A DNA stretch of 64,000 bases from Planotetraspora mira (GTDB lineage: Bacteria > Actinomycetota > Actinomycetes > Streptosporangiales > Streptosporangiaceae). Both the position numbers and the translations under genes were made by a program. Within the stretch, counting starts at the first letter, position 1, and each line of letters begins with the position of its first letter. Positions 23,933-32,767 of this stretch are shown here, piece after piece. A model generated the notes under the pieces. That model saw only the letters and a list, made by a program, of their open reading frames with translations. It was not told where the DNA came from and searched no databases. The DNA lies in contig NZ_BOOO01000008.1 in NCBI RefSeq assembly GCF_016863275.1, positions 236,340 through 300,339 on the forward strand. The letters are read 5' to 3'.

Positions 23933-26635
23933 TCATTCACTCAGCGTGGCGGCGAGTTCCCTGAGTTCGGCGCGCGAGGTGATGCCCAGCTTGAGGAAGA
24001 CGCTGGACAGATGATGGCCGACCGTCCGGGGGCTGATGAACAGGGAGGCGGCGATCTCCCTGTTGGTCAGCCCCTGCGCGGTGAGCCTGGCGATCCGTGT
24101 CTCCTGCGGCGTCAAGGGGGCGGGACCGGAGGCCTGCTCCGCCTGAATGCCCGCCTCGCCGGCCAGTTCGAGCTCCGTCGTCGCCCGGGCCAGCCAGTCA
24201 CGCGCCCCCAGCCGGGCGAAGGTCTCTCTGGCAGCACGCAGATGTCCTCTGGCCTGAGCCCTGCGGCGGGCTCTGCGCAACCACTCGCCGTAGAGAAGCT
24301 CGGTCCTGGCGTGGTCGAACGGCCGGCCGGCCTCGGCGTATCCGGCCAGCGCCAGCGGGTAAAGAGCCTCCGCCTCCGCGCGTCCGGCCGTCAACGCCCG
24401 GCAGCGGAAGGCCGCGCCCCTCGCCCAGGCGGCCCCGCTCCGCTCCGCCCACTCCTCGATGAGCCGCACCCACTCCGAGGCGCCGTCCGGGCGTCCCGCG
24501 CGTACCGCGGCCTCGACCGCGTCCGCCGCCGCCAGCACCGCGAAGGTCGAATGCGCCGCCTCGCCGCCCGGCGTGATCAATCTGTCCAGCAGGTCCGAGG
24601 CGTCTTCCGCACGTCCCGCGCCGAGCGCCGCCACCCCCTGGTGCCAGTAGGACGAGCTCATCAGCGCCCGGGACGACCTGCTTGACCTGCTCCGCCGCAC
24701 ATCGCGGATCAGCCCTTCCGCGGCGGTCTCCCCTTCGGTTGTGGACCTGAGCCAGCCCACCACGGTCATGGCCTGAGCGACCACGCTCTCCGCCCCCATG
24801 TCCTCACCGAGCCGGAGTCCTTCGCTCACGTTGAGCCGTCCTTCCGCCCATTGACCGCTCACCAACTCGACCGTGCCGAGCTGCGCCAGCAGGAAGGCCC
24901 GCGCGGACAGCATCCCCGTCTCCTTCGACCGGTCGGCGGCTCCCTGGTAGCAGACTCGTGCCTGCTCCTCCAGCCCCCAGGCGACGGCGATCGGAGCGGG
25001 GGGCAGCAGCCAGGTGATCAGATCGAGGTCGTTTCCCTGTGTGACCTCCGATGTGGCCTGGCCGCCGGGTGACGCCTCCTCGAACCACCAATGGCGAACG
25101 CTCTTGACCAGCAGATCGACCTGTTCGTCCCCCGTCGCGGGCAATCCGTCCAGGACGCCCAGTGCCCGAGCCCAGTGTTCAGGTGAGTCGATGTTCCACG
25201 CCGCTCGCAGCGCGAGGCCCGCGAGCTGCACAGCGAGCCGAGGATCCTCGACGATCACCGCGTCGGCCAGCAGCAGCCCATGGGCGCGCGCCTGCTCACC
25301 GTGGACGAACTCCAGCAGACCCCGCAGCCCCCTGCTGAGCGTCGCGACCACGGCCTCAGGGGCCCGGCTTCGCGCCCGCGTGAGCAGGTCACGGGCACAC
25401 TCAGGCTCCCCCGACTCCCAGGCGGCGCGCGCGGCCACGGCGTACCTGCCGCCCGCCTGCGCCGCGTCGGGTGTCAACTCGGCCGAACGCCGCAGCGCTC
25501 TGGAGGCCGTCGCGCACCCGCCCCGGGCCAAGGCACGCTGCGCCGAGTGGTGCAGAAGGTCGGCTACCTCCGCGTCCGGTTCCAGCGTCGCCTCGGCAAG
25601 ATGCCAGGCCCGGCGGTCCGTGTCGTCCCTGCCCGTGAGCGAGGCGGCCAGTGCTCGATGGACGGCCTGCCGTTCCGGAAGGAGCGCCGCCTCGTAGATC
25701 ACGCCGCGGATCAGGGGATGCCGCAAACTCACCCGCGTACCCGACAGGTCGAGGAACCGGCCCGCGATGGCCTGGTCCCACGTCTCGGCACCGATCTCGA
25801 GCGCGGTGGCGGCGGTGCTCACCGTACCGAGGTCGCCGCGGTCCTCCGCGGCGATCAGGAGGAGCAGGGTCCTCACCGCTCGGGGAAGGGACGCGACTGT
25901 GGCCAGGAACGCCTGGCGCAGCCGCGGCCCCGGGGACAGCGTGTCCCCCTCGGCAGGGTCCACGTCGGTCATCCCGGAGAACTCATGCAGCGCCAGCGGA
26001 TTGCCGTGGGCGGAGCGCAGGACCGCCTTGGCGGCCGGCTCGGTGAGCTCGGCATGCTCGGCTCGCAGGTACTCACGAGCGGCGGCCTCGTCCAACGGCT
26101 CGACACGGAGTCCCTGAACGCCGCTCCATCGGCCGTCGGCCGGGTCACCCTGGTGGGCGGCCACCAGGGCGATCGGCTCCGTGCGCAGCCTCCGGGCGAC
26201 GAAGGCCAGACAGCTCGCCGACTCCGGATCGATCCACTGGGCGTCGTCCACCAGGATCAGGACCGGCCGCCTGCGTGCCAGTTCCGAAAGCAGAGTCAGC
26301 GTGGCCGCGCCGAGCAGAAGGCCGTCGGTCCTGCCCTCGCCCAGGCCGAGGGCGGCACGCAGCGCCGCCGCCTGGGGTGCGGGAAGAGCGTCCACGCGAT
26401 CGAGCACGGGCCAGAGCAGCTCGTGCAGGGCGGCGAAGGCCATGGCGGATTCCGACCGCGTTCCCCTGCTGCTCAGGACGGCGAGGCCTTCGGCCCGGCC
26501 CTCGATGTACCGAAGCAACGCCGTCTTGCCGATGCCTGGATCGCCCCAGAGCACGCACGCGTCGCCCCGCCCCCGCTGAGTCGCGTCGAGAAGACGGTCG
26601 AGCTCCGCCGTCTCCCGATCTCTCCCGTACAGCAC
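23933..26635 (-). CDS. LuxR-family transcriptional regulator with N-terminal AAA ATPase (LAL type)
   Basis: About 900 residues. The N-terminal STAND-type ATPase carries Walker A GDPGIGKTALLRY near residue 37 and Walker B PVLILVDDAQWIDPES. A long alpha-helical, TPR-like middle is followed by a C-terminal LuxR helix-turn-helix (LTPQETRIARLTAQGLTNRE, IAASLFISPRTVGHHLSSVF). LAL proteins activate antibiotic or catabolic genes in actinomycetes. The start is uncertain: GTG at 26635 puts LYGRDRETAEL at the N-terminus as in relatives, while ATG at 26689 gives 18 more residues; neither has a clear ribosome-binding site. Divergent from the NACHT gene with about 130 bases between, so that pair or wrbA are candidate targets. 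Confidence 0.92.
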   Translation of the reverse strand: MLYGRDRETAELDRLLDATQRGRGDACVLWGDPGIGKTALLRYIEGRAEGLAVLSSRGTRSESAMAFAALHELLWPVLDRVDALPAPQAAALRAALGLGEGRTDGLLLGAATLTLLSELARRRPVLILVDDAQWIDPESASCLAFVARRLRTEPIALVAAHQGDPADGRWSGVQGLRVEPLDEAAAREYLRAEHAELTEPAAKAVLRSAHGNPLALHEFSGMTDVDPAEGDTLSPGPRLRQAFLATVASLPRAVRTLLLLIAAEDRGDLGTVSTAATALEIGAETWDQAIAGRFLDLSGTRVSLRHPLIRGVIYEAALLPERQAVHRALAASLTGRDDTDRRAWHLAEATLEPDAEVADLLHHSAQRALARGGCATASRALRRSAELTPDAAQAGGRYAVAARAAWESGEPECARDLLTRARSRAPEAVVATLSRGLRGLLEFVHGEQARAHGLLLADAVIVEDPRLAVQLAGLALRAAWNIDSPEHWARALGVLDGLPATGDEQVDLLVKSVRHWWFEEASPGGQATSEVTQGNDLDLITWLLPPAPIAVAWGLEEQARVCYQGAADRSKETGMLSARAFLLAQLGTVELVSGQWAEGRLNVSEGLRLGEDMGAESVVAQAMTVVGWLRSTTEGETAAEGLIRDVRRSRSSRSSRALMSSSYWHQGVAALGAGRAEDASDLLDRLITPGGEAAHSTFAVLAAADAVEAAVRAGRPDGASEWVRLIEEWAERSGAAWARGAAFRCRALTAGRAEAEALYPLALAGYAEAGRPFDHARTELLYGEWLRRARRRAQARGHLRAARETFARLGARDWLARATTELELAGEAGIQAEQASGPAPLTPQETRIARLTAQGLTNREIAASLFISPRTVGHHLSSVFLKLGITSRAELRELAATLSE

Positions 26636-26766
26636 GATTGAGGTTACCCGGCGCGAGCCGTATCCCACGTTTTTGCAGATCAGGCCCATAATTCGACAAC
26701 ATCGACCGCACTGTCCTAATGCGGCCAATTTCCGCGGTGAATCTTCAACGCTGTCACCATGGGGGA

Positions 26767-29025
26767 ATGAGAGGCCTGCCCGGGTGGCGACGCGTCGCGG
26801 TCCCGGTCGCAGCCGTGGCGGTCATCATCGCGATCAGCTACGCCCTGGCCGAGTTGTCCGAGTCGGACAAGGCCGCAAACTGGGCGCAACTCGCCAGCGT
26901 CGCCCTCGGCGTCCTGGCGCTGATCCCCCCGGTGGTCGGCACGTGGCGGGAGCGGCGGCCCGGCAGGACGAGCACCCCCGACCAGGTCGACCGGGCGGAG
27001 CAGGCGCTGCGGGTGCTCGTGCGCGCCCAGTGGCGTGAGGAGATCCTCATCCGCGAGCTCGACGAGCCGTCCCCGTTGCCGGTCCGCTGGCGGATCTCCG
27101 GCCTCGACGTCATGGACCAGGACGACCGGGTCGACCGGCCGAGGTTCCTCCGCTCCTGGTTCGGACTGGGCCGCGTGCGGTTCGACGGGCGCACCGACCG
27201 GATGCCGGAGATGGCCGGTCGTTTCCGCAAGCTCGCCCGGCGCCGTCTGGTGATTCTGGGCGAGCCGGGAATGGGCAAGACCACTTTGGCCGTGTTGCTG
27301 CTCAGGGAGCTCCTGGAGGATCCCCAGGCCGGCGACCCCGTTCCCGTGCTGCTGTCGATGTCGGGCTGGGATCCGGAGGCCGAGTCCGTGCACGCGTGGC
27401 TGGTCAGGCGGCTCCGCGAGAACTACTCCGCACTCCGGGCCCCCGACTTCGGGCCCGACGCCGCGCGCGGCCTCGTCGCGCACCGGCGCATCCTGCCGGT
27501 CCTCGACGGTCTGGACGAGTTGCCCGACAAGGTGCAGCCGAGGGTGATCACCGCGTTGAACGCGGCCCCGACCACGGAGGCGGTGATCCTTACCTGCCGC
27601 ACGAGGGAGTACCTGACCGCCGTCAGCCTCCCGGGCGGCGACGTGCTCGCCGGTGGGGCCGTCATCGAGCCCCGTCCCGTCAAGAACGCCGATGTGATCG
27701 CGTACGTCCGCAACCGCCTGGCACCACGGCAGGCGGCCGACTGGACCGGCCTGCTGTCCGCCCTCAAGAACGATCCGGACGGACCCCTCGCCGACGCCCT
27801 GTCCACCCCGCTCGCGCTGTGGTTGCTGGGCAAGGTCTACATCGAGACCCACGCCGACCCCGCCGCGTTGTGCGACACCGCGCGCTTTCCGACGGCCGAG
27901 GCCGTCACCGAGCACCTTCTCGACAACCTCGTTCAGGCCACCTTCGCGGCGACTCCGCCCGACCACGACCCCGCCGACCCGCACGACCACGACCACCCGT
28001 TCCGGCCGCACCGCGCGTGGGACCCCGAGGACGCCAGACGCTGGCTGTCCTTCGTCGCCCATCACATGTCCGCGACCGGCACCCGGGACTTCCGGTGGTG
28101 GCACCTGCACCGCGCCGTGTCCCGGCGCTGGAGCACCCTGGTCGGCGGCGTGACCGTGGGACTCACGGTCGGCCTGACGGTCGGGCTGACCAGCGACGCC
28201 ATCGTCGCCCTCCGGAGCCCGCACGAGGGCAGCCTGTGGAACGCACTCCTGTTCGGCCTCGCCGGAGGTCCCGTGGGCGGACTGGTGGGCGGTCTCACCG
28301 GCGGGTTCATCCTGGAGCGGCTGAAGGGCTCCACGCTCGAGCCGGCCTACGCGAACCTGCGGCTGGGCGGCCATCTCCGGCGGCTCGCCGGGCAGCTCAC
28401 ACTGGGGTTGGTCCTCGTGCTGCCCGTCGGCATGCTCGCCGCATTCGCGTTGTGGCGCGTCGCCGGCATCAGCTCGGAGGTCGGGGACTTCATCTTCTTC
28501 GGACTGGTCGTCGGGACCGTCGGAGGGCTCACCCTCGGCCTCAACCGGTGGGTGACGACCCCGCTGACGAGCGACCGGCCGCAGGCCCCGCTGATCACCC
28601 TGCGGCGCGATCTCCAGCTGGTGTACGGACGGTCGCTGACCTTCGGGCTGGCGCTCGGTCTCGCCTTCGGAATCGCCGGAACGCTGGTGAACGGGTTCTC
28701 CGGGCTTCTGCGGGGAGTCGAGGCCGGGGTCGCCTTCGGGATCGCGGGCGGGGTGGTCTTCACGCTCACCTTCGGGTTCACCGGCGCCAGCTCGATCTAC
28801 TTCGTCGCCGTGTCGATGCTCCGCCTCCGGGGCCGGACGCCGCGGCGGCTGATGAGCCTCCTGGAGGACGCCCACCGGATGGGCCTGCTCCGCCAGGCGG
28901 GCCCGGTCTACCAGTTCCGCCACGCCAAGCTTCAGGATCGCCTCGCTCAGCTCCACCAGCGGTACGGCACGGCCGGGAACGCTCCGGCCTCGCCCCACGA
29001 CACCCGGGAGGTCGAGAGGTCATGA
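26767..29025 (+). CDS. NACHT-domain NTPase with TM segments
   Basis: A 752-residue protein. Two N-terminal TM helices (about 10-29 and 40-58) precede a NACHT NTPase: Walker A GEPGMGKTTL at 165-174 and Walker B ILPVLDGLDEL at 242-252, then the usual VILTCRTREYL sensor strand. The C-terminal half (about 455-690) contains several glycine-rich hydrophobic segments (GGVTVGLTVGLTVGLT, GLVGGLTGGFILERL) that look like additional membrane helices, ending with LLEDAHRMGLLRQAGPVYQF. Such proteins occur widely in actinomycetes; some NACHT proteins act in anti-phage defence or signalling. No nuclease or other effector domain is visible. The start is ATG at 26767 after GGGGG (close spacing). Its stop overlaps the HIT gene start. 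Confidence 0.85.
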   Translation: MRGLPGWRRVAVPVAAVAVIIAISYALAELSESDKAANWAQLASVALGVLALIPPVVGTWRERRPGRTSTPDQVDRAEQALRVLVRAQWREEILIRELDEPSPLPVRWRISGLDVMDQDDRVDRPRFLRSWFGLGRVRFDGRTDRMPEMAGRFRKLARRRLVILGEPGMGKTTLAVLLLRELLEDPQAGDPVPVLLSMSGWDPEAESVHAWLVRRLRENYSALRAPDFGPDAARGLVAHRRILPVLDGLDELPDKVQPRVITALNAAPTTEAVILTCRTREYLTAVSLPGGDVLAGGAVIEPRPVKNADVIAYVRNRLAPRQAADWTGLLSALKNDPDGPLADALSTPLALWLLGKVYIETHADPAALCDTARFPTAEAVTEHLLDNLVQATFAATPPDHDPADPHDHDHPFRPHRAWDPEDARRWLSFVAHHMSATGTRDFRWWHLHRAVSRRWSTLVGGVTVGLTVGLTVGLTSDAIVALRSPHEGSLWNALLFGLAGGPVGGLVGGLTGGFILERLKGSTLEPAYANLRLGGHLRRLAGQLTLGLVLVLPVGMLAAFALWRVAGISSEVGDFIFFGLVVGTVGGLTLGLNRWVTTPLTSDRPQAPLITLRRDLQLVYGRSLTFGLALGLAFGIAGTLVNGFSGLLRGVEAGVAFGIAGGVVFTLTFGFTGASSIYFVAVSMLRLRGRTPRRLMSLLEDAHRMGLLRQAGPVYQFRHAKLQDRLAQLHQRYGTAGNAPASPHDTREVERS

Positions 29026-29531
29026 ACGATCCGGTTCCCGATCGGCGCGTGCCGTTCGACGTGACCGCCTACGAGCTGCGCGCCCGGCAGGGTCCCTGCT
29101 TCATCTGTTCCCTCGTCGCCGGCGACTCCGGCTACCGGCACGAGGTGGTCTACGAGGACGAGCGGCACATCGCGTTCCTCGACCGCCATCCCACGATGGT
29201 CGGCAAGACGCTGGTGGCGCCCAAGCCCCACATCGAGCACGTCGTCCGCGACCTCGACGACCGGGACTACCTGGCGCTGATGGCGCTCGTCCGCCGCGTC
29301 GCCCTCGCGGTCGAGGCGAGCGTCCCCACCGAGCGCACCTACCTGTTGTCGCTCGGCAGCGGGCAGGGCAACGCGCACCTGCACTGGCACGTCGCGCCGC
29401 TCCCGCCGGGCGTCCCGTACGGCCGGCAGCAGCACTACGCGCTGATGACCGAGAACGGAGTCGTCTCGCAGACGCCCGAGCGTGCCGCCGAGGTGGCCGC
29501 CCGCATCCGGGCGCACCTGGACGGGGGCTGA
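29022..29531 (+). CDS. HIT-family hydrolase
   Basis: A 169-residue histidine-triad protein. CFICSLVAGD is the N-terminal metal or structural motif, HIAFLDRHPTMVGKTLVAPK the nucleotide-binding part and HLHWHVAPLP (His119, 121, 123) the catalytic triad. HIT enzymes hydrolyse or transfer nucleotides such as AMP-lysine or dinucleoside polyphosphates. The ATG at 29022 overlaps the stop of the NACHT gene (ATGA) with GAGAGG just before it, so the two are made together. This coupling hints at a nucleotide product or ligand linked to the NACHT protein. A 20-bp exact tandem duplication spans its stop codon. Confidence 0.92.
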   Translation: MNDPVPDRRVPFDVTAYELRARQGPCFICSLVAGDSGYRHEVVYEDERHIAFLDRHPTMVGKTLVAPKPHIEHVVRDLDDRDYLALMALVRRVALAVEASVPTERTYLLSLGSGQGNAHLHWHVAPLPPGVPYGRQQHYALMTENGVVSQTPERAAEVAARIRAHLDGG

Positions 29532-29556
29532 CCGTCCTGGACGGGGGCTGACCGTC
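29517..29556. repeat. 20-bp exact tandem duplication over the HIT gene stop codon
   Basis: CTGGACGGGGGCTGACCGTC occurs twice in a row. The first copy contains the HIT stop; the second lies in the gap before the convergent lysR gene. Looks like a fresh slippage duplication. Confidence 0.9.
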
Positions 29557-30424
29557 AGCGCATCGCGACGGCGAGTTCGACGAACTCGCCGATCAGCGGA
29601 TTGTGACGGGCCGGCACCCAGGCGAGTGCCACCTCGTTCGGCGGTATGTCGAGGATGGGCACGCAGACCACATCGGGCCGCTGGTAATAGGTGGCCGTCG
29701 ACTCGGGCAGGATGCTGAACCCACGACCTGCCGCGACGTGCTCGAGCTTCTCCTCCACGCTGCGCGTCTCCGCGACGGGCGTCTCCCCGCGTTCCCGCTG
29801 CCGCCTGGCCACCCGGCCCCACTCCGGCACCGAGTCGGGATGTTGCAGCAGGTGTTCGTCGGCGAGATCGGCGATGTTCACCGACGTCTCGCCGGCGAGC
29901 CGATGATCGGTGGGGAGGACGGCCATCCGCCGTTCGCCGAAGAGCGGACGCAGCTCGAGCCCGGCGGAGTCGACCGGCAGCCGCACGTAGCCGACGTCCA
30001 CCCGGCCGTCGTGCAGCACGCTCACCTGGTCATTCCAGTTCGTGCGCAGCACCTCGACCGTGAGCCCGGGATGCGCCTCGCCCAGCGCCCGGACCGGACC
30101 GGTGACGGTGAGGCCGGGCATGAAGCCGACGGTGAACGTGTCGACGGCCCGAGCCGCCTGGGCGACCCGGCGGCGCAGCGCCTCCGCGCCGGCCAGCACC
30201 AGCTCCGCCTCGGTGACCAGCTGCTCCCCCGCCGGCGTCAGCCTCGTGCGGCGCTTGTCCCGTACGAACAGCTGCGCGTCCAGCTCCTTTTCGAGGGCCT
30301 GGATCTGCCGTGACAGGACGGGCTGGGCGATGTGCAGCCGTTCGGCGGCCCGGCCGAAGTTCAGCTCCTCGGCGACCGCCACGAAGTAGCGCAGCTTTCG
30401 CAGGTCGACATCCGCGTGTGCCAT
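29555..30424 (-). CDS. LysR-family transcriptional regulator
   Basis: A 289-residue LysR protein. The winged helix-turn-helix is at residues 8-65 (LRKLRYFVAVAEELNFGRAA, ERLHIAQPVLSRQIQALEKE) and the effector domain begins near 90 (TFTVGFMPGLTV). It is divergent from an NAD-dependent oxidoreductase gene (156-base gap), the usual arrangement for control of a target plus self. The ATG at 30424 lies within a symmetric LysR-type box, which suggests autorepression. The effector is unknown. Confidence 0.93.
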   Translation of the reverse strand: MAHADVDLRKLRYFVAVAEELNFGRAAERLHIAQPVLSRQIQALEKELDAQLFVRDKRRTRLTPAGEQLVTEAELVLAGAEALRRRVAQAARAVDTFTVGFMPGLTVTGPVRALGEAHPGLTVEVLRTNWNDQVSVLHDGRVDVGYVRLPVDSAGLELRPLFGERRMAVLPTDHRLAGETSVNIADLADEHLLQHPDSVPEWGRVARRQRERGETPVAETRSVEEKLEHVAAGRGFSILPESTATYYQRPDVVCVPILDIPPNEVALAWVPARHNPLIGEFVELAVAMR

Positions 30425-30437
30425 ACCTTCAGGGTAT
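30423..30437. promoter_or_regulatory. LysR-type box (ATACC-N5-GGTAT)
   Basis: ATACC-TTCAG-GGTAT is a perfect 5+5 inverted repeat containing the T-N11-A core of LysR sites. It overlaps the start codon of the lysR gene and faces the divergent oxidoreductase gene. Confidence 0.5.
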
Positions 30438-30580
30438 TACCTGCCCGGATATAGGTCTTGGACGGCAACCGCCCTTCGGCATCACAGTTGACCTCGTAGA
30501 ACGCGTCTTCGCACGCGTCCACGGCGGGATCCGGCCGGTCCGCCGATCCATCTTCCGGATGCCATCTGAAGGAGCAGGAA

Positions 30581-31447
30581 ATGAAGGTCTTCGTCACCGG
30601 GGCCTCCGGCTACATCGGCCAGGCCGTCGTCCGCGCGCTGACCGAACACGGGCACACCGTCACCGCGCTCGCGCGGGGCGACGCCGCCGCACGAATCGTG
30701 ACCGCCCTCGGGGCCGAGGTCATCCCCGGCGGACTCACCGACCTCGACGTCCTGCGCGGCGCCGCGGCCGGGGCGGACGGCGTCATTCATCTCGCCCAGC
30801 ACCAGGGCCCCGACGTGGCCGAAGTGGATCTGGCCGCGGCCACCGCGATGCAGGACGGCGCCGGCGACCGGCCGTACGTGCACACCGGAGGCGTCTGGAT
30901 CTACGGCGAAACCGACGGCCTCGCCGACGAGGACGCCCCGCTGTCACCGCCTCCGGTCGTCGCCTGGAGGCTGGACAACGAGAGGCGGGTCCTCGCTCGT
31001 GCGGCCGAAGGCGGCAGGCCGGTGCTCGTGATGCCGGGCGTCGTGTGGGGCGGGGCGAGCGGGCTGATCGAGGCGTTCTTCACCGGCCCCGCCCGGGACG
31101 ACGGCGAGGTCCGTTACATCGGGGACGGCTCGAACCGGTGGGCGCTCGTGCACGTCGACGACATCGCCGAGTTGTACGTACTGGCCCTCGGGGCCGAGGC
31201 CGGCACGCGATACGCGGGCGTCGGCGACGAGACGCCGACCGTGCTGGAGATCGCCCACGCCGTCAGTGCGGCGGCCGGGCACCCGGGGAAGGTCGCCTCC
31301 GTCACGCTCGCGCGGGCTCGGGAGCAGATGGGCCCGATCGCCGACGCGTTCGCGCTCGACCAGCGGTTCAGCTCCGCCCGGGCCCGCACGGAACTCGGCT
31401 GGAAGCCCGTCCCGCGCGACGTGCTGGCAGAGCTGTCCGGCCACTGA
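30581..31447 (+). CDS. NAD(P)-dependent oxidoreductase, atypical/extended SDR
   Basis: A 288-residue Rossmann protein. TGASGYIGQAVV is the cofactor motif. ALARGDAAARIVTALGAEVI, GVIHLAQHQGPD and the closing LGWKPVPRDVLAEL place it among NAD-dependent epimerase-like proteins of the SDR_a5 type. The usual YxxxK is not obvious: VHTGGVWIYGETDG is where it would be, and RLDNERR follows. It might reduce a small quinone, nitro or carbonyl compound. The ribosome-binding site AAGGAGCAGGAA stands directly before ATG at 30581. Very probably controlled by the divergent LysR protein. Confidence 0.85.
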   Translation: MKVFVTGASGYIGQAVVRALTEHGHTVTALARGDAAARIVTALGAEVIPGGLTDLDVLRGAAAGADGVIHLAQHQGPDVAEVDLAAATAMQDGAGDRPYVHTGGVWIYGETDGLADEDAPLSPPPVVAWRLDNERRVLARAAEGGRPVLVMPGVVWGGASGLIEAFFTGPARDDGEVRYIGDGSNRWALVHVDDIAELYVLALGAEAGTRYAGVGDETPTVLEIAHAVSAAAGHPGKVASVTLARAREQMGPIADAFALDQRFSSARARTELGWKPVPRDVLAELSGH

Positions 31448-31960
31448 GGTGATCTCAGCGAAATAGTTCGGACAATCGGGATTTCTTGGACGCCACCGCC
31501 AGACCTTCCGGGCTTTTCAGGACGAATTTCCGAAAGCCCGGAACAGGCGTGCGCGGCCGCCATCCTTGGCGGCACCCCATCCAGGCCGCGTCGGAGAGCA
31601 TTTGGACGCGGGACCTCGCGAGCGGGCACGACGACGCCTCACGTCACGGGTGCTGACGTGGTGAAACTCGACCTGGTGCTCCTCGGCGAGTCCGTGCCCG
31701 GCCCACCAACGATCATTAGAAATCGGAGCATTAACGCAAAATAGCTTAAATCGGAAATAAAATGAGTTGCGCTGCAATAACGATGGAACGATTCACCGGC
31801 AGGGCCGTCTTTCACTCCCTTACATTCGCGCTGACCGATGGGGCGGCCGAATAGCCGTGGACGACGCGAGCCATGCGGCGCGACACGAATTCCCCGTTCT
31901 CGGTATCCGCGACACATCGCATCAAAGGTGCGACACCACGAACGAGAACGGACGCCCGCA
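31448..31960. other. 513-base gap with an AT-rich middle
   Basis: No gene is supported on either strand. The segment 31700-31770 is unusually AT-rich for this chromosome and may hold the promoter of the following gene; I could not pick out a convincing -35/-10 pair. Confidence 0.4.
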
Positions 31961-32695
31961 ATGGCAGGAAAAGCCCCAACTGACAAGCTCATCGGCCAGG
32001 GGCCCGAGGTTCAGGTCGCCCGGATCAGCGCACGCAGCGCGATCATCACCGCCCTGATCTCGGTGATAGGCACCATCGTGGTGGCGGTCATCGGTGTCCG
32101 GTTCGCACCGAGCGAGGTCTCGCAGGCCATCGTCCCCAACGCCGCGGTCACGCACACGGCGACCGTGACGGTCACCGCGACGCCGACGGCCACCGTGACG
32201 GTCACCCCGTCCTCCGCCGGCGCGACCCCTGCGATCGACACCGGCGAGGGATCCGCTCTCGCCTACACGGACGCCGTGGCTCACCAGGACTGCTCCGTGC
32301 CGAACCGCGGCCGGAACCCGTGGTTCGACCAGTCGGTCTCGCTCGACAGCAGCGGCACCCAACTGCCGGCGCTCACCTGCAGAATCGCCTGGACGGGCGC
32401 AACGACCGGATACGTCGACTATCTCGTGCCCGCTGGGGCGCACGAGTTCTCGGCCCAGGCCGGCATCGACCGGAAGTCGCCGAACACGACGGCCGTGGTC
32501 CGGTTCGACGTCCTCTCCGTGGACGGCACGAAGCTGACCTCCGCCACCGCGACGTACCAGAACCCAGAACCGATCAAGGTGCCGGTCGCCGGGGGAAGCC
32601 GCGTTCGCCTTCAGGTGACGCTGGTCCGCAGCACCGAGGAACTCGACTCGAGCCACTTCGTCCGCGTCGCGTGGGCGTCCCCGGCCTTCGCCTGA
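31961..32695 (+). CDS. Membrane-anchored protein with NPCBM-like domain
   Basis: A 244-residue protein. After a polar N-terminus one TM helix (AIITALISVIGTIVVAVIGV) anchors it. A Thr/Val-rich linker (ATVTVTATPTATVTVTPSS) leads to an extracytoplasmic beta-sandwich: DYLVPAGAHEFSAQAGID, VVRFDVLSVDGTKLTS and PIKVPVAGGSRVRLQVTLV, the pattern of NPCBM/NEW2 carbohydrate-binding modules. Two cysteines (DCSVPN and LTCRIAW) could form a disulfide. Likely a surface sugar-binding or protein-interaction module of unknown role. The start is ATG at 31961. Stands alone. Confidence 0.7.
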   Translation: MAGKAPTDKLIGQGPEVQVARISARSAIITALISVIGTIVVAVIGVRFAPSEVSQAIVPNAAVTHTATVTVTATPTATVTVTPSSAGATPAIDTGEGSALAYTDAVAHQDCSVPNRGRNPWFDQSVSLDSSGTQLPALTCRIAWTGATTGYVDYLVPAGAHEFSAQAGIDRKSPNTTAVVRFDVLSVDGTKLTSATATYQNPEPIKVPVAGGSRVRLQVTLVRSTEELDSSHFVRVAWASPAFA

Positions 32696-32767
32696 CGAGA
32701 CGCCGGCCCGGCTCGGCACACGGGCGGGCTCGGGCGGGCCCACTCGGACGGGCCCACTCGGGCACGC

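Noticed and set aside
23749..23940. N-terminal extension of wrbA with TDAM repeats
   Set aside because: The frame is open, but the operator lies inside it, flavodoxin homologs begin at the later ATG, and the extension is made of slippage repeats.
26716..28998. 760-codon open frame antisense to the NACHT gene
   Set aside because: Low-complexity, Glu/Arg/Gly-rich product without family likeness; the NACHT gene on the plus strand has Walker motifs and coupling to the HIT gene.
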